From NCBI RefSeq assembly GCF_001949145.1, contig NW_019091605.1, positions 228,257-292,256 on the forward strand: 64,000 nucleotides of DNA, given 5' to 3'. The position numbers and the translations under genes are program-made. The notes below the pieces were generated by a model, which was not told where the DNA came from, did no database searches, and saw nothing but the letters and a program-made list of their open reading frames with translations. Below are positions 12,701-48,270 of this stretch, piece by piece (the stretch's first letter is position 1; each line of letters begins with the position of its first letter). The stretch is from Acanthaster planci (Eukaryota > Echinodermata > Asteroidea > Valvatida > Acanthasteridae).

Positions 12701-15700
12701 GTTTCCAGAATGTTTACAGAGCTCTGGTCATGATTTCAAACGGGAATATTCATCTTGATCCTCTGTTATTATTTCCTTGAACTAGCTTGTGAAATGAAAG
12801 CTTCGATGGCATTGGCAGATCAGTTTTGTTAATATGAAATACACTCAGATTTGGAAAGGTCAGTCTCTGCAACCTGCATCGACATAGGCATGGTGCTAAC
12901 GTCCGAAAATGATACAACATGATCATGGGGTTCTGTTGGTTTGAAAGCATAATATAAGGAATCTTGCTTCACAATATACCTTTCATCATGTGAAGCCGTG
13001 AAGGACCTTTCAAAATTGGACGAAATGACTTCTCTCTAATGACCATGTGAAACATTTTGATTTTTCTGTGTTCGTGGCTACCAGACTGTCCTATTTGGTG
13101 AGTGCAACCTGAGCAGCCTGCAGCAGCTGAACGCACTGACCTCACTGCGCCGTCTGGACAGCATCAGCATTGCCAGCGAGGGTAACCCAGTCACCACGTT
13201 CTCCCTGTGGAGGCCCTACCTGCTCTTCAGACTCTCCCATCTCGGCATCAAGAAGATCAACAATGAAGAGGTATAAGCAGTGTTCCAGCCAGATCCATCA
13301 CAAGTCCGTTCACGAAACAAGTCACAAGTCCCTTCCCAAGACCAGTCACAATACTCTTCACTGGGCCTGTCGCAGGTGCCTTCACGAGGCCAATTACAAG
13401 TCCCTCCACCAGACGTCATACGCAGTAGTGTGAATAATGGACAAAGGAATGCTTTTCTGCACAGTTCATTATTTGAATACGTAGCTTGAAGACCTGGCTC
13501 AAGACTAGATGACTTGAGATGGACTTGCAGGGACTTGTGATGGACTCAACTTCAACTGTGTTTTGTGTGTTGTTGAAACAGGCAAAAAGAATGGGTAACC
13601 CCCTACATGACTTGATGTGCATATTATTTTTTGTCTCTCAGAATGCTGTTATTAACCCTAACACTCTTCAGTCCTCCAACAGGTGAAGGATTGAGGAGGG
13701 TAAGGGTTAATGAAGCTAATGTGGTGCAAAAGGTTTAGTGTCACTGATACCAACGTCGTTCATATTGTAGGTGTACCCCTCAGATCACAAGCACGCAGAG
13801 GACCTCTTCTCCCCCATCTCTCACATCACCACCTCCCAGCTTCCCCCTTCCCGTCTCCTGGGACTGTTAGGGGACCATTTCCGGCGCAACACCCAGGCCC
13901 TCACGGAGCTGGAGCTCAAGGCCAAGAAGCAGCTGGTCGCAGACCAGAAGGCCACCTCCGAGAACATCGGCCGGGCGGGCCTGCAGTTCTTCTGTGAGGA
14001 GGCGCTCGGTGGACTGTTGCAGGTATGAGGACTGCAAACCGGATCAAACCCGTCAAAACCGGTCGGACCTAGGGTCCCATACCAGCCAGGTCTTGTTTGA
14101 AATTAGTAATAAAGAACTTGAGGACTCATTCCAGCCAGAATGTGCAAAACCTACTTTATTAAGATATTGTTTATCTTTCAACCAAACCTGACACCAGTGA
14201 AAGCTTCCAGTAGCTGTTGGAATCATTGCTCAACTTTCACCACACAAATTTTTGTAAGATCGTAGAAAAATCATTCACATTTACAAATACAGTAAGCTTC
14301 GACTAAGTCGGCATCGCGTAACTCGTCATATCGTCTAAGTCGGCCTTTTGACGAAAGTCCCAATTGTCTCTAATGCATTTCCATTGAAAATTTCATTTCT
14401 AAGTCGGTATGTTCATCTCGGTCCCTTTTCCACAAAAACCACAAAAATTCCTTTGTGTAAGCCGGCATTAAAATAAAATCGTGCTTCGGTGTCGGTTTCC
14501 CCAGCCACGGTTGCCAAGAAGTGTCAAGTGACAAGTCCCACACTGCTTGACTGATGTCTGTTTATTAGCAGCACAGGCTGTGGTTGATAATCGGCCAGCA
14601 TGAGTACATCAATAGCAGTAACCCCTCTAGTGCTACACGCATGCGCTCTGTCCATTTTGGGGGTCGCCTTATTGAACATAGTCTGGTTCCCTTCCCAAAG
14701 ATTCCCTGACAACCCTTGATAATCATTCCTCAGGTAGTCGGAATCATCAGGTCCGGTATCCAGACTATACTGAACGAACTTAACCAATGTGTGTGTGGAT
14801 GAGTGTATGTTTTCTGTACCGTAACTGCATCACGTACATGTACGTACTGCTCAAGCTGTGATGTGATATGCAAGTGGCTTGCTGTCCTTGCTTTGTCCTT
14901 AGAGGCACATGGTCACTTATCGAATTAGTAGCCTGTGAGGATAATAATCGGGGATGAATTCGACCATACAGGAAGAAATAAACCAGGGTAAATCAAATCC
15001 ATTGAATTAGTGCAAGGAATCATCATGTACTTGTACATAAGCAATACAAGTGTACATGTAAGTCGTCAAAATGACAACTTGCAGCACCAGTCGGCATTCG
15101 CGTAAGTTCTTGAGTTCCGAGAGTGCCAACTTAGCTGGAGTTTACTGTATGTTCTAAAAATCACAAGTGAGCTGTGATGTTGACTTTCAACATAAAGAAA
15201 GCTCTTTTATTAATGTCTATGACCACAGCTCTTTATGTTTCAATTATTGCCAAAAATTGCCTCGAGTCGGACTTGAGTCGAGTCATTGACTTAACTCACC
15301 ACAACTTTGTCTTCTGGTCAGCCAGTCCCTTGCGGCGCGTAGACATGCATAGACGTGCACGAGTGAACTCGGTGTCAGTCCATGTGTATGCTGCTGGTTT
15401 TTTTTTTCAGGAGTGAAAGGATTTAAACTGTTACTTTCATGAACTTCAAGAATAAAACGTGATGTTATCTGCAGAAACCCTTCACATGGTAAGCTTTGTC
15501 ATTTTGGTGCCTATCAACGTCACATTGATCTGGACACTGCCCTGTTTTCCAAACTGTTTAATTTGTGATTCTAGGCAACTTAGATTCATGTTGTAGACAA
15601 TATCGAATCATAAATGGCGTATATCTGGAAACGAGCGTGTCCGTATTAATTAGAAATTTATAGGCACCCAAATGACAAAGCTCACCATGTGAAGGGTTTT

Positions 15701-16042
15701 CGCAGATCGCATCACAAATGCATCCAGCATGGTAAGTAAATCTAACTGATGGCAGCAGCCAGCTGTGCTATTTTTTTTGGCAGTTGAGTCATGGTGTGTT
15801 TATAATGCCCCCGTCTCGTTGACATACATGTAATGCAGGAGCGGTTGTCGCAGTCCGCCTTTGCTCGCAGCTACGTGGAGGAGCTCACCTCGGAGGCCAT
15901 CCTCATGAACCAGAAACAGAGTGCGCTGGAGAAGATCTGGCCCCAGATGTTCGTGGAGATGGTCCAGGGCGCCGTGCTTAGGATGTGGGACCTGGACCAG
16001 TACAGACGGACTGAGCTCAGGGCATTCCAGAAACGAAAATGA
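3683..16042 (+). CDS. LRRC49: LRRC49 orthologue, tubulin polyglutamylase complex LRR subunit (12 exons, 5' end missing)
   Basis: Coding exons are 3683-3788, 5902-6105, 6789-6999, 7792-7853, 9095-9242, 9409-9492, 10121-10275, 11571-11705, 12358-12559, 13085-13270, 13771-14022 and 15839-16042. All have AG/GT borders and every junction keeps frame, giving about 648 residues to the TGA at 16040-16042. Order: N-terminal linker, SDS22-like leucine-rich repeats, a charged helical segment (EEERRIS, KREEEKKRE, EKRRIAINNAARQWE), a linker rich in Ser, Arg and Lys, then a conserved C-terminal region ending near IWPQMFVEMV. Order and motifs match vertebrate LRRC49 (about 686 residues) as I remember it. 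The family protein is a non-catalytic subunit of the TTLL1 tubulin polyglutamylase complex, acting at centrosomes, axonemes and neurites. The start codon exon was not found in 1-3682. The LRR exon beside the gap at 6117 has been partly duplicated. Identification is confident; exon borders are read by eye. Confidence 0.9.
4267..4386 (+). pseudogene. THAP-domain N-terminal fragment
   Basis: A 39-codon frame starting MKLCCAVGCDNKQEECRDLE then FYRIPGEKDQRDRWIAAI, ending at TGA. C-x4-C after a short N-terminus, F-x-(I/F)-P and RWI-A-I are THAP zinc-finger features. The second half of the domain (C-x2-H and the AVPTIF-like end) is not visible downstream in any frame. It lies in LRRC49 intron 3789-5901, on the same strand. 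It may be a remnant of a P-element-like transposase or a THAP gene copy. A small real exon cannot be excluded, but no donor follows. Confidence 0.5.
4605..4865. repeat. inverted-repeat (MITE-like) element in LRRC49 intron
   Basis: About 60-bp imperfect arms, each ending in TGGGTCATTCC: left arm near 4609-4670, right arm near 4795-4862 on the other strand. They share GCACAATTTGT and GTGTCC. No coding capacity is seen between the arms. Confidence 0.55.
5902..6105 (+). CDS. LRRC49: LRRC49 exon: first leucine-rich repeats
   Basis: The exon encodes RRLTMCPILEGEEHLRLLNF, then repeats with LIFLDLYDNQLEEI and LRVLMLGKNR. The acceptor is CACAG at 5897-5901 and the donor GTGAGT starts at 6106. An N gap begins only 11 bases after the exon, and beyond it lie two more decayed copies of this exon's 3' end. 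Confidence 0.88.
6117..6485. other. assembly gap (369 N)
   Basis: A run of N starting 11 bases after an LRRC49 exon. Both flanks carry copies of the exon's 3' end, so the assembly probably failed on a local duplication. Confidence 0.97.
6486..6608 (+). pseudogene. decayed duplicate copies of an LRRC49 LRR exon
   Basis: Bases 6486-6519 repeat the exon end and donor (GTAAAAACAGGTGAGTACA). Bases 6520-6608 repeat a longer portion of the exon at 5902-6105, with many substitutions and a lost donor (AAAAATAAAC in place of AAAAACAGGT). Neither is needed for the frame, because exon 5902-6105 joins 6789-6999 directly. Confidence 0.7.
6789..6999 (+). CDS. LRRC49: LRRC49 exon: central leucine-rich repeats
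   Basis: The exon encodes consecutive 22-residue SDS22-type repeats: IKKIENLNALTKLDVLDLHG, then LRVLNLAGNSITHVGNL and LTELNLRRNKIITV. The acceptor is CAACAG at 6783-6788 and the donor is GTCAGT at 7000. It ends in phase 0 and joins SDVDNLPSL of the next exon. Confidence 0.9.
7792..7853 (+). CDS. LRRC49: LRRC49 short LRR exon (62 bp)
   Basis: A small exon encoding SDVDNLPSLQRLFLSFNCIT, preceded by TTTGTTTGCAG and followed by GTAATG. It corresponds to the vertebrate DVDNLPCLQHLFLSFN segment. It is too short to stand out as an open frame but is needed to keep phase between its neighbours. Confidence 0.85.
8271..8447. repeat. long hairpin repeat in LRRC49 intron
   Basis: Arms of about 80 bp read ATATAGACAAAA, TGCTCTGAATTAT, GAGCTTTCGGTAACTGGGT and CCTTCGTCAGGGCAA, then repeat in reverse complement after a loop of about 15 bases. 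Target duplications are not clear. Confidence 0.7.
9095..9242 (+). CDS. LRRC49: LRRC49 exon: last LRR and cap
   Basis: The exon encodes YEDISCIANAQSLSEISLDG, then NPLAQDINYK and RQLDMKRVT. DGNPLAQ and RQLDMKR are the conserved LRR-capping features of the family. The acceptor is TGTTTCAG and the donor GTACAG. Confidence 0.9.
9409..9492 (+). CDS. LRRC49: LRRC49 exon: charged helix, part 1
   Basis: The exon encodes EEERRISSTVAKREEEKKRE followed by THKLVALK. It is strongly charged and helix-forming, matching the TEEERRMASVLAKKEEEKKRE stretch of vertebrate LRRC49. It begins and ends in phase 0. Confidence 0.9.
10121..10275 (+). CDS. LRRC49: LRRC49 exon: charged helix, part 2, and linker
   Basis: The exon encodes EKRRIAINNAARQWEASKST and continues into a linker with GREEGSLTPDNVHSRPG. 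The INNAARQW motif is diagnostic of the family. The acceptor is TTTGCGCAG at 10112-10120 and the donor GTAGGT follows 10275. Confidence 0.88.
11135..11275 (-). repeat. tRNA-derived SINE, copy 1
   Basis: On the minus strand it reads as a tRNA-like head. An A-box-like GGTCGAGTGGTTAAGAC is followed by AAGCAGGAGGTCGTGGG and a B-box-like GGTTGTAGTCC, then a shared tail with GCAAGCTCTCGGACAAGCACTGAG. Two related copies occur in the window (25875 and 33725). Confidence 0.6.
11286..11390. repeat. hairpin abutting SINE copy 1
   Basis: GATGTACTTTGCATCGGGGA at the left and its approximate reverse complement ending near 11388 form arms of about 38 bp. A related GGGGAGATGTTAATT segment also accompanies the SINE copy at 25800, so this may be part of the same composite repeat. 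Confidence 0.5.
11571..11705 (+). CDS. LRRC49: LRRC49 exon: variable Ser-rich linker
   Basis: The exon encodes GSGDMDTDRSQSVDLLDDKS, then a Ser, Arg and Lys-rich stretch ending TPDLLAK. I see no close counterpart in the vertebrate protein, so this linker is probably fast evolving. The phase joins both neighbours. Confidence 0.75.
12358..12559 (+). CDS. LRRC49: LRRC49 exon: C-terminal domain, part 1
   Basis: The exon encodes HLAELDGDTLNLYGPGSMEA, then SWGVQAAGSVMAVSFKFIDF and KIRIRFPNVA. It matches the vertebrate VDGDTLSLYGSGALESLDRNW region. Two acceptors are close together. Only TTAG at 12354-12357 keeps phase with the preceding exon; CAG at 12363-12365 does not. Confidence 0.88.
13085..13270 (+). 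CDS. LRRC49: LRRC49 exon: C-terminal domain, part 2
   Basis: The exon encodes TVLFGECNLSSLQQLNALTS, then EGNPVTTFSLWRPYLLFRLS and IKKINNEE. This corresponds to the vertebrate QQFNALAQLRR, EGNP and LWKYYVLFRLSH segments. The acceptor is TACCAG and the donor GTATAA. Confidence 0.9.
13771..14022 (+). CDS. LRRC49: LRRC49 exon: C-terminal domain, part 3
   Basis: The exon encodes VYPSDHKHAEDLFSPISHIT, a helical stretch with LLGLLGDHFRRNTQ, and ends CEEALGGLLQ. The acceptor is ATTGTAG at 13764-13770 and the donor GTATGA. It begins and ends in phase 0. Confidence 0.87.
14290..15147. mobile_element. non-autonomous Tigger/pogo-like DNA transposon
   Basis: Termini are inverted repeats beginning CAGTAAGCTTCGACTAAGT at 14290 and, on the other strand, CAGTAAACTCCAGCTAAGT from 15147. 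Both are flanked by TA (14288-14289 and 15148-15149), the target duplication of pogo-type elements. The 858-bp body has no transposase frame. A related internal segment recurs at 42476-42775. It lies in the last LRRC49 intron. Confidence 0.7.
15461..15713. mobile_element. MITE with 54-bp inverted repeats
   Basis: The left arm 15461-15514 and right arm 15660-15713 are imperfect reverse complements, sharing AACCCTTCACATGGT, AGCTTTGTCATTT and GGTGCCTAT. The 145-bp interior is non-coding. It lies in the last LRRC49 intron, just before the terminal exon. Confidence 0.7.
15839..16042 (+). CDS. LRRC49: LRRC49 terminal coding exon
   Basis: The exon encodes ERLSQSAFARSYVEELTSEA, then LEKIWPQMFVEMVQGAVLRM and ends AFQKRK before TGA. 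This aligns with the C-terminal KLWPQMFIELV segment of vertebrate LRRC49, so the gene is complete at its 3' end. The acceptor TAATGCAG is at 15831-15838. Confidence 0.9.
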   Translation, partial: ERLSQSAFARSYVEELTSEAILMNQKQSALEKIWPQMFVEMVQGAVLRMWDLDQYRRTELRAFQKRK

Positions 16043-16144
16043 TTTCTCTCGGGAAATGTCTTCAGACAGCATTCGTCACAGTGCCTACATCGTGCCTTGC
16101 ATATCATTGTTCATTGGCCCAGAAGTGGAGCATCACACTTCAGT

Positions 16145-16150
16145 ATTAAA
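16145..16150 (+). terminator. possible poly(A) signal of LRRC49
   Basis: ATTAAA, a common variant of the polyadenylation signal, lies about 100 bases after the LRRC49 stop. A canonical AATAAA also occurs near 17315, inside a hairpin repeat. Which one is used cannot be told from sequence. Confidence 0.3.
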
Positions 16151-17312
16151 GTGAATGGGGCGTCGTTTATGTCAGTGATCATCATCGTGCGTATTCTTTC
16201 CGTGCAATTCCACTTGCAGTGCTTCATTTCAACTAAATCGCTTTTCGTGTATTTTCTACCCTGAAATCTTCTGTATTTGCAGTATGGTTGCCCAGCCATA
16301 AGCAACACTGATTCTCCCCCAGCATACCGAATGCCACAGCCGTAGTGTTGAATATTCAGTGTAAAAAAAGACTTCCTTACTTGTATTATTGACTTTATAC
16401 AACTAGCAGTTTTTTCTCAACCAAATTGTTGGGAGGTGGTCCGACCTACGCTAATTTTCCGGGTCCCTGTAGTAAATATGGACCTTTTAAAGTTATTTCT
16501 GGATCACACTGTACGTGATATACATGCATGCTTGATGTTGCATTTGTGCAATGGCATAATCAGGGTGTTTCTTATGATCAAGTTTAAGTCTGGTGCTGTG
16601 GCGTGATGGTCTTTGTTGACGGGCCCATTTAATACACACAGCTTACGTGACATCATCAGTGCTGTTGCCATGGCAACATGCCCTGAATGCCCCAGCACAG
16701 CTTTTGGGACTTCTGGACCGAGTCCACCATGCTCCATCGACATCTGGTCACCTTAAGCCTCCTGGACCGTGTCCATAAAAAAGCCCCCGAAAAGGGGGAA
16801 CGGATTTAGATGCCATTAAGTCTGATGTGGAGAAGGGCTCCAGCCAGAGTCCATCTTGGTCATGGCCTAAATGTTTACTTGTGACTTTATTGCACTTTTG
16901 TACACCATTGCTCTTTGAATTCCATTTTTTTTGATGCAGTAAAGGCATTCTTTGCTTTGTAAAATGTGTATGGTGTCAGTACAATGCAGGTTATCTGTCC
17001 TTCATACAGGTACATACCTCAGACAGTCTCCCTATTCAACAAAGTGCAACTTGACCATGTATTACCATTTGATAATGTTCACTGCGTAAAACGCACTGGT
17101 ACCTGGATACAAGACAGTTTAGTCCATCCCTATTGATCATGAGTGTGCATGCCAAACCCATATATAAGGAGATTCTATTGCAAAACTTGTAACAGGAAAA
17201 TACCATAAAATGGCTGGGGTTTTTCGCGAACATGAAAGTAAAATTCTTCAACATCATTGGAAATTTATTGTATATTGACTTCTTTTGACTTACTAAAACC
17301 GCATTGATGAAT

Positions 17313-17392
17313 GGGAATAAATATGTACTTGGCCGGTCCTAAACTAACATTTAAACACACGTTTATGACCGGCCAAGCACATATTTATTTCC
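17313..17392. repeat. hairpin repeat, 26-bp arms
   Basis: GGGAATAAATATGTACTTGG followed by CCGGTC at 17313-17338 is mirrored as reverse complement at 17367-17392 with one mismatch, enclosing a 28-base loop. The left arm contains an AATAAA. Confidence 0.65.
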
Positions 17393-18156
17393 TTATTACT
17401 ATACGGGAGAACTTACAGTGAGGTTATCACACTCACACAAACTTAAACCATACAACAACCAACGGAAGTATAACGGCCAGCCTGACAAGTATTTTTAATG
17501 ACTAAATTTATTTCTGAAATCCCACCAATTTAAACCGAGATTTGAATGGATAATCAAATCAATACAAAACATTGGAGGGTAAATAGGATATTATAGCACG
17601 GATTTGGAAAGTTGCAGGATTGATCTTGAATGGAAAACTGAGGTAAAACTCAAAAAGGTAAAAATTTCGGCAGTGCTGCAAGGCCTTGTGTACGCGGTGC
17701 TGGAATAAAAGAACCGCAAGCCCCAGCTTGTATTTGACATTAGACGTTAATTTACATGAATTGTCCGTGTAAAATAAATTTGTCAGCTCTCGAGATTACT
17801 TCTGAGAATTCTCTGCTTGTACAAGAATATTTTTTTTTCACCGGTAGCAAATTTTACCTGAGCGCTTGACCAACTGCGAAGGCACAACTATTTACTCAGT
17901 TAACGAACGTTCTTTTCTCATGGAAAATTCGGAACGCCATCTGGTGCAACCTCTTCATATGAGACCCACAAAAATGAATTACGTGTAACATGAAAAAGCT
18001 CACGTCTCCTTACTATTAACACAGGGAAACCTCCATGGGTGTGTTGCTGGCTGGACCCGGGGAAAGTCTATAGCAATATGGTAAAAAAGGAGCCGAGTCT
18101 GAAGTATTTGTAGAATATTACACCAGTAATAATAAATTACAAAAAAGATTCCCTTT

Positions 18157-18345
18157 AAAGAGCATCGCTAAGGAACACATGTTTTCTCTGATTTTTATCG
18201 CATCTCGGCATGAACAGAAAAAGCCCTTTTTAGCTTGTTTTAGTTGAGCTCTGAAGACAAATGACACTGCATTTGATTTGGATGCTTCCATATTTCTTTG
18301 AACGGATAAAATCAGAGAAAACATATTTCCTTAGAGGTGCTCTTT
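18157..18345. repeat. MITE-like inverted repeat, about 40-bp arms
   Basis: The left arm has AAAGAGCATCGCTAAGGAA and ATGTTTTCTCTGATTTTTA. The right arm is its imperfect reverse complement, ending in TGCTCTTT. The interior is non-coding. It lies between the convergent genes. Confidence 0.6.
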
Positions 18346-20019
18346 GAATAAGTCACACCATTCAAGTTCAGGATACATGTAATTGATGTGTACATCGAAA
18401 ACTCACTAAACACTTCATTGAAATTGTACAGCTATGACATTTAAATACAGTATTCGTGGGGCTTTTAAACTAACAATTTAAGATACAAACAGGGAGAACA
18501 CCAGACTTGTATCTGTAACAACTAGTGTGGCTACGCATCTATAATGCCAGCAACAGGGCTCCAATGGAAGTCATATGTGATACAGACAAACGTTCTAATT
18601 TTGCACGCCTCATTGAATAAATACAACCACTGCTGAAACAAGGCAAATACATAAAAATTCTGAGCACAGACATTTCAATCCATTGGCCAACCATTCGATC
18701 CTGAAATCCAGTGAAGATTGTTTTTTTCAGTAGGTATTTTAGGACAATTAATATTGACCAACCAATTTAGCAAACACTGGGGAGTCTTCCGGCTTATAAA
18801 TTTATGGAATATTTACCCACGGCCACTTTGAGACTGCTTAAATAAACATTTTATGCTCAATTAGAAAACACTGAAGATCAACCAGATCCAATTCTTTTGC
18901 AATCGACTAGAACCACTGTCAATTCCTAATGCTACATATATCATCTATTTAGTCGGGTCGCTCGACTAGTAAGCAGTGAAACTGCCAACAGGCATATGTC
19001 CTGACGACGTCCCACTCAGCCTACATGTGCACTTTCATATTTAGCCATCAGTAGCTCATGGTCCACTGAGCACCATAGGGAAAGCACACCCATTTGACGA
19101 AATGTGCCATCATCAGTACAGAGGTCTATTTAAGACTACAACGGGTTGTGACTGTTTAACACAGTTTTGTTTAAATAGGCTTCTATTTCACAAAAGCACG
19201 ACTGAGAACCGACGCTATATATCAACTACCGGGTAGCAAGAGACCTCCATACAGATCCTGTTGTACTATAACTACATGTATGAAAATGCTGCGCTGATAC
19301 ATGTACCTGCCTATTGAGTTAAACCACCAACACCAATGAATCAAAATGATCAAAATCAGAAAAAGAACAAAAAAAAAACCAAATCTCACCCCACCACTTA
19401 ACACTCATTTGACTTCAATTTTGCAAATCAAATCTGCTATACATGTACAAACTTGATATCACTTACGCCATACAGAGTACACATGTATATATCCACTTAT
19501 TAAAAGTTACTTTGGATTTTTAAAGAACGAGACATTTCATTCAAACAAGAAATTGCTCACGTGATTCTTCTACTTTTTAAATCACTTTTTTAATAACCAT
19601 TTCACCTATCGCTGAAAGCATTGTACCCTATTCACTCGTTTCTTACAACAACTGACCCACCGTGTGTTGAAGTTCCCAGCATGCATTTAACGGTACATGT
19701 AGTTATGACACTGTGCTCATGAATGGAAGGATCAAGATACATGTATTTTAGAAACTCTTTCCGCCCCGCTTCAGAGACGATTGAATTCTGTTGAGCTGAA
19801 TGGGTTCTAGCATCAACTGGTGCATTTCTGGAATCTCAAGATGGTGTGGTGGACTGTCCCCAATGCATGCTGGGAATGACTGGCCACACAATATTAATTT
19901 TACATTTAACCCTCCTTTCCATGCCGACCCTCACCCCCCAACCATGCGGCATTTTTGCTTACTGGCAGGCATGCTGACACGCTGCTGATGCTGCTGTTGC
20001 TGCAAGGGCAGCCTCTCAA

Positions 20020-45286
<25,267 letters not shown>

Positions 45287-47454
45287 TTTGTAAGAATTTC
45301 TGTAACTCGTCGGGTCGAATTTCCAGCTGAGTCTCCGCGCGTACGTACGTACTGCATGCAGCAAGCTCACACCATGGCTTGCCGGGCCCTCCCAGATCTC
45401 AGTCGCGGCGATATCACAACTACTGTAGGCTTTACCGTGAAAAAATGAATTATGCAGTATATGCGCTTCAAGCCAGCACATGCTGCGTAACAAACCTTGT
45501 TAATTCGTGTGCGTATAATCAAAGAAGAATACAAAAACTGAAGTAGAAACAGCGTCTGTACAAATGATCGATTTATTTGTCTTCATTTCTTAAAAGGGCT
45601 AATTTTTATCAGCCAGAACTAGGGCTTGTGTTTTCAGTAGTCCTCGTAAGATTGTGCGGACTGTTTCCGTCCTTTCTTGGAAACTTTCACTAATACATTC
45701 ATAATTACACACGCATGCGCACAAATGGCCTTGGCAATAAGCGTGAGCGGGCCATTGAAAAGGTGCAGGGATGCGACTTTGATGATCATTCCCTCTCAGG
45801 TTTTATGACTTTGTTCATCAGTTTTTTTCTTCAGAAAATCCCATTAAATCGTTTTTGCAATCAGTTTCTAATCTAAGCAGGATTGTTAGTGCTCTGTAAA
45901 AAGAGTTTTCAATCGTGATACGTTCTGCAGAGATGTCACAGTCTCCCTCTTTTAATTTCTCTGCGATTCAGCCAGGTACAGTTATCTTGAAAGACCGACC
46001 CACGGCCTAAATCTACACGTAACAACTTTTCACAGGATGACAGGTTTTTTTTCTGGGGTGGGGGTCGGTGGTGGAAAGTTTCGTTCGGGGGGGGGGGGTT
46101 ACACACATTTGTCGCCGTCTGTGAGGTTTTCAAATCTCCCTGTTTTGCCCTTAACCGTCTTTAACTGAAAAGAAGAGCCTATTACAGGGTTTACACTTTT
46201 TAGGGGACTTCCAACCTTTACACGCGGGCCCCTTAAAATATTAACAATTAAAAAATATAAAACATAAAAATAAACATGGCCATAAGGAGGAGGGGGGGGG
46301 GGCTGATCCCATCCTCTGGATCAACGCACGTTTCAATATTTATTCACTTATTGGGGACTGTTTCTGAGATACTATATTATATTTGAATACCGTTTCCATA
46401 TGTATAGAAGCGGAAAATCACTGAACATAATGTGCAAGTGACGTGTTTCGAGGAAATCAGCTTTTGTGATTTTTACTCATGTTCCCTAAGGGCACATTAA
46501 TTATTGAAGACTCAATCACATTTTGTGAATATAGATTTGGGACTCCTGAAACCACTCGCAAGTTTCTCCCAAGAGCTGTTTCTTTCATTACACCATTACG
46601 GGAGACCTAGTTAGTCTGGTTTGTTACACAGTGATCAAGGCGCTTTTACTCTGAGTTCCATTACTGGAAATTGGCCATTTTAAAATCAAAGTAGTTGGAG
46701 AAGCTGGAAAGTGTACGTGTACAAATGCAATGAACAAGGCCAATGACGGTTACCAACATACGATTGTTTGAGGTCCTCTTGATTCAACTCATCAATAAAT
46801 ACTTAAATGCATTGGAGCACCTAAAACACGCCTCCCCCATCCCCTAATAAATAAGTATACATATCATGTTATATTTTATTTATACTATATTCATTCCAGA
46901 GCGAGGCAACATTATCTACCAGAAATAGGCGTGTGTGTTTTTAGTATTTCTTTCTGAGTGGGGGGGGGTCGAATTCTATACTTTCCTTCAACAAATGTCA
47001 CAACGAGACTGTGCTTGCCATCTTTAATTTAAGGCATTAAGGCTAGGTACAAAATAATAACAAAAACTCGTGCCTCTGTCTTTTCTGGATGAATAACAAG
47101 ACATTCCTATTTTTCCCCCGTTTTCAACACGCGTTTTCCCGGGAAAATGCGGAACAATGCAGGTCCTCTGTCCAGATGCAATGATGGAATATCATTAACA
47201 CATCCAACATTTCAGTTACAGTGATTCCATTGTAGTGAGGAATGAAATCCAGGATAAAATATTTTTGCCTGGTCGTTATTATTATTTATCGCGGTCATTT
47301 TCAGACAAGGATTGGCAGCAGTATATCTAGGTGCGTCAATCGTAGTACATACATGTATACAGAACAGGACATGTTCCCGTCAAGTCCACATTGTTACATG
47401 TGATACACTTTTACTGCACAATTCATGTTTCATATGGTGACGCCATTTGGTCCT

Positions 47455-48270
47455 GGGAGCTAAATCCCGATATCCGCCGCACCCGAGTTGAAGTGCACCC
47501 CAGGCGGCAAAAGAAAGACAGATGATTGTAAGTTTTCCAAGCGGGTTCTATGACGCATTCTGCGTGTATGCAAAGACCACGCATTAAGAAATAAATTCTT
47601 TACTTTTTCATCATTTAAAGTCAGACATTCATCGCCTCGAACGAGTTCAAAGACTGGCTGTAAGATTCATTTACAACAGTAATAGCACGTCACCAGGGAC
47701 AGTTACATCCCTTCTCTCAAATCATGGTGGCTTACCTTAAAAGACGAAAAATCAGTCGATTAGTCATGCTCAGATTTTGAATAGCATTGTCGATGTACCA
47801 GCAGAGGCTTTTTTCACTACAAACACACGATCTCGGGGACACAAGTATAAATTAAATCGACTCAATGCCCGAACCAGGGCCTTCAGCAACAACTTCTTTC
47901 CATGGACAATCAAGGATTGGAATAGTCTCCCATATTATATTGTTGAATCTGTTAAAACATCGTATGCAGCTTTTAGAGCTGAAGTTTTTAAATTGTTCAG
48001 TGCTCATGTAAGTAAACTACCGAAGACGGGTCTAGCTCCACGCCCCAAACTAAACCTCAAGTTGGTGTGATATTTATAAATTTCCTGATGGAGGCTTTGC
48101 CAACTATATGATTCAGATTCGGATACGCGTATCAGCGTGCTCCACGTCAAACACGTCATTGTATCTCCATTATACACGCAGGACTATGCAGTGAGTACTG
48201 TACATGTATGTACATGGGATCAATGGTGACTACCAAAACACGCCCTCTTTTGTTCCGCTCGGAGCAGATT
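47455..48270 (-). repeat. older dispersed repeat, inverted relative of 32045-32275, split by a LINE fragment
   Basis: Read on the minus strand, 48270-48232 matches 32065-32100 (GAGCAGGAACAAAAGAGGGC, GTGTTTTG) and 47610-47455 matches 32170-32275 (GGTCTTTGC, CTGTCTTTCT and a GGGTGCA-TTCA-CTC-GGG pattern). The intervening part is expanded by the LINE fragment at 47621-48070. Confidence 0.5.
47621..48070 (+). mobile_element. 3' fragment of a second non-LTR retrotransposon
   Basis: Frames encode HRLERVQRLAVRFIYNSNST and PGTVTSLLSNHGG, then after a frameshift LNARTRAFSNNFFPWTIKDW, WNSLP and an FK motif. This is the post-RT C-terminal region typical of CR1/RTE-like ORF2. It is on the opposite strand to the element at 40959-44396 and clearly different in sequence. 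Confidence 0.75.

Larger units (their letters stand above)
16043..20019. other. convergent intergenic region between LRRC49 and REEP5
   Basis: This holds the two 3' untranslated regions, whose ends cannot be fixed from sequence. I see no additional coding exon. Two hairpin repeats (17313-17392 and 18157-18345) are the only clear structures; the remainder is AT-rich unique-looking sequence. Confidence 0.6.
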
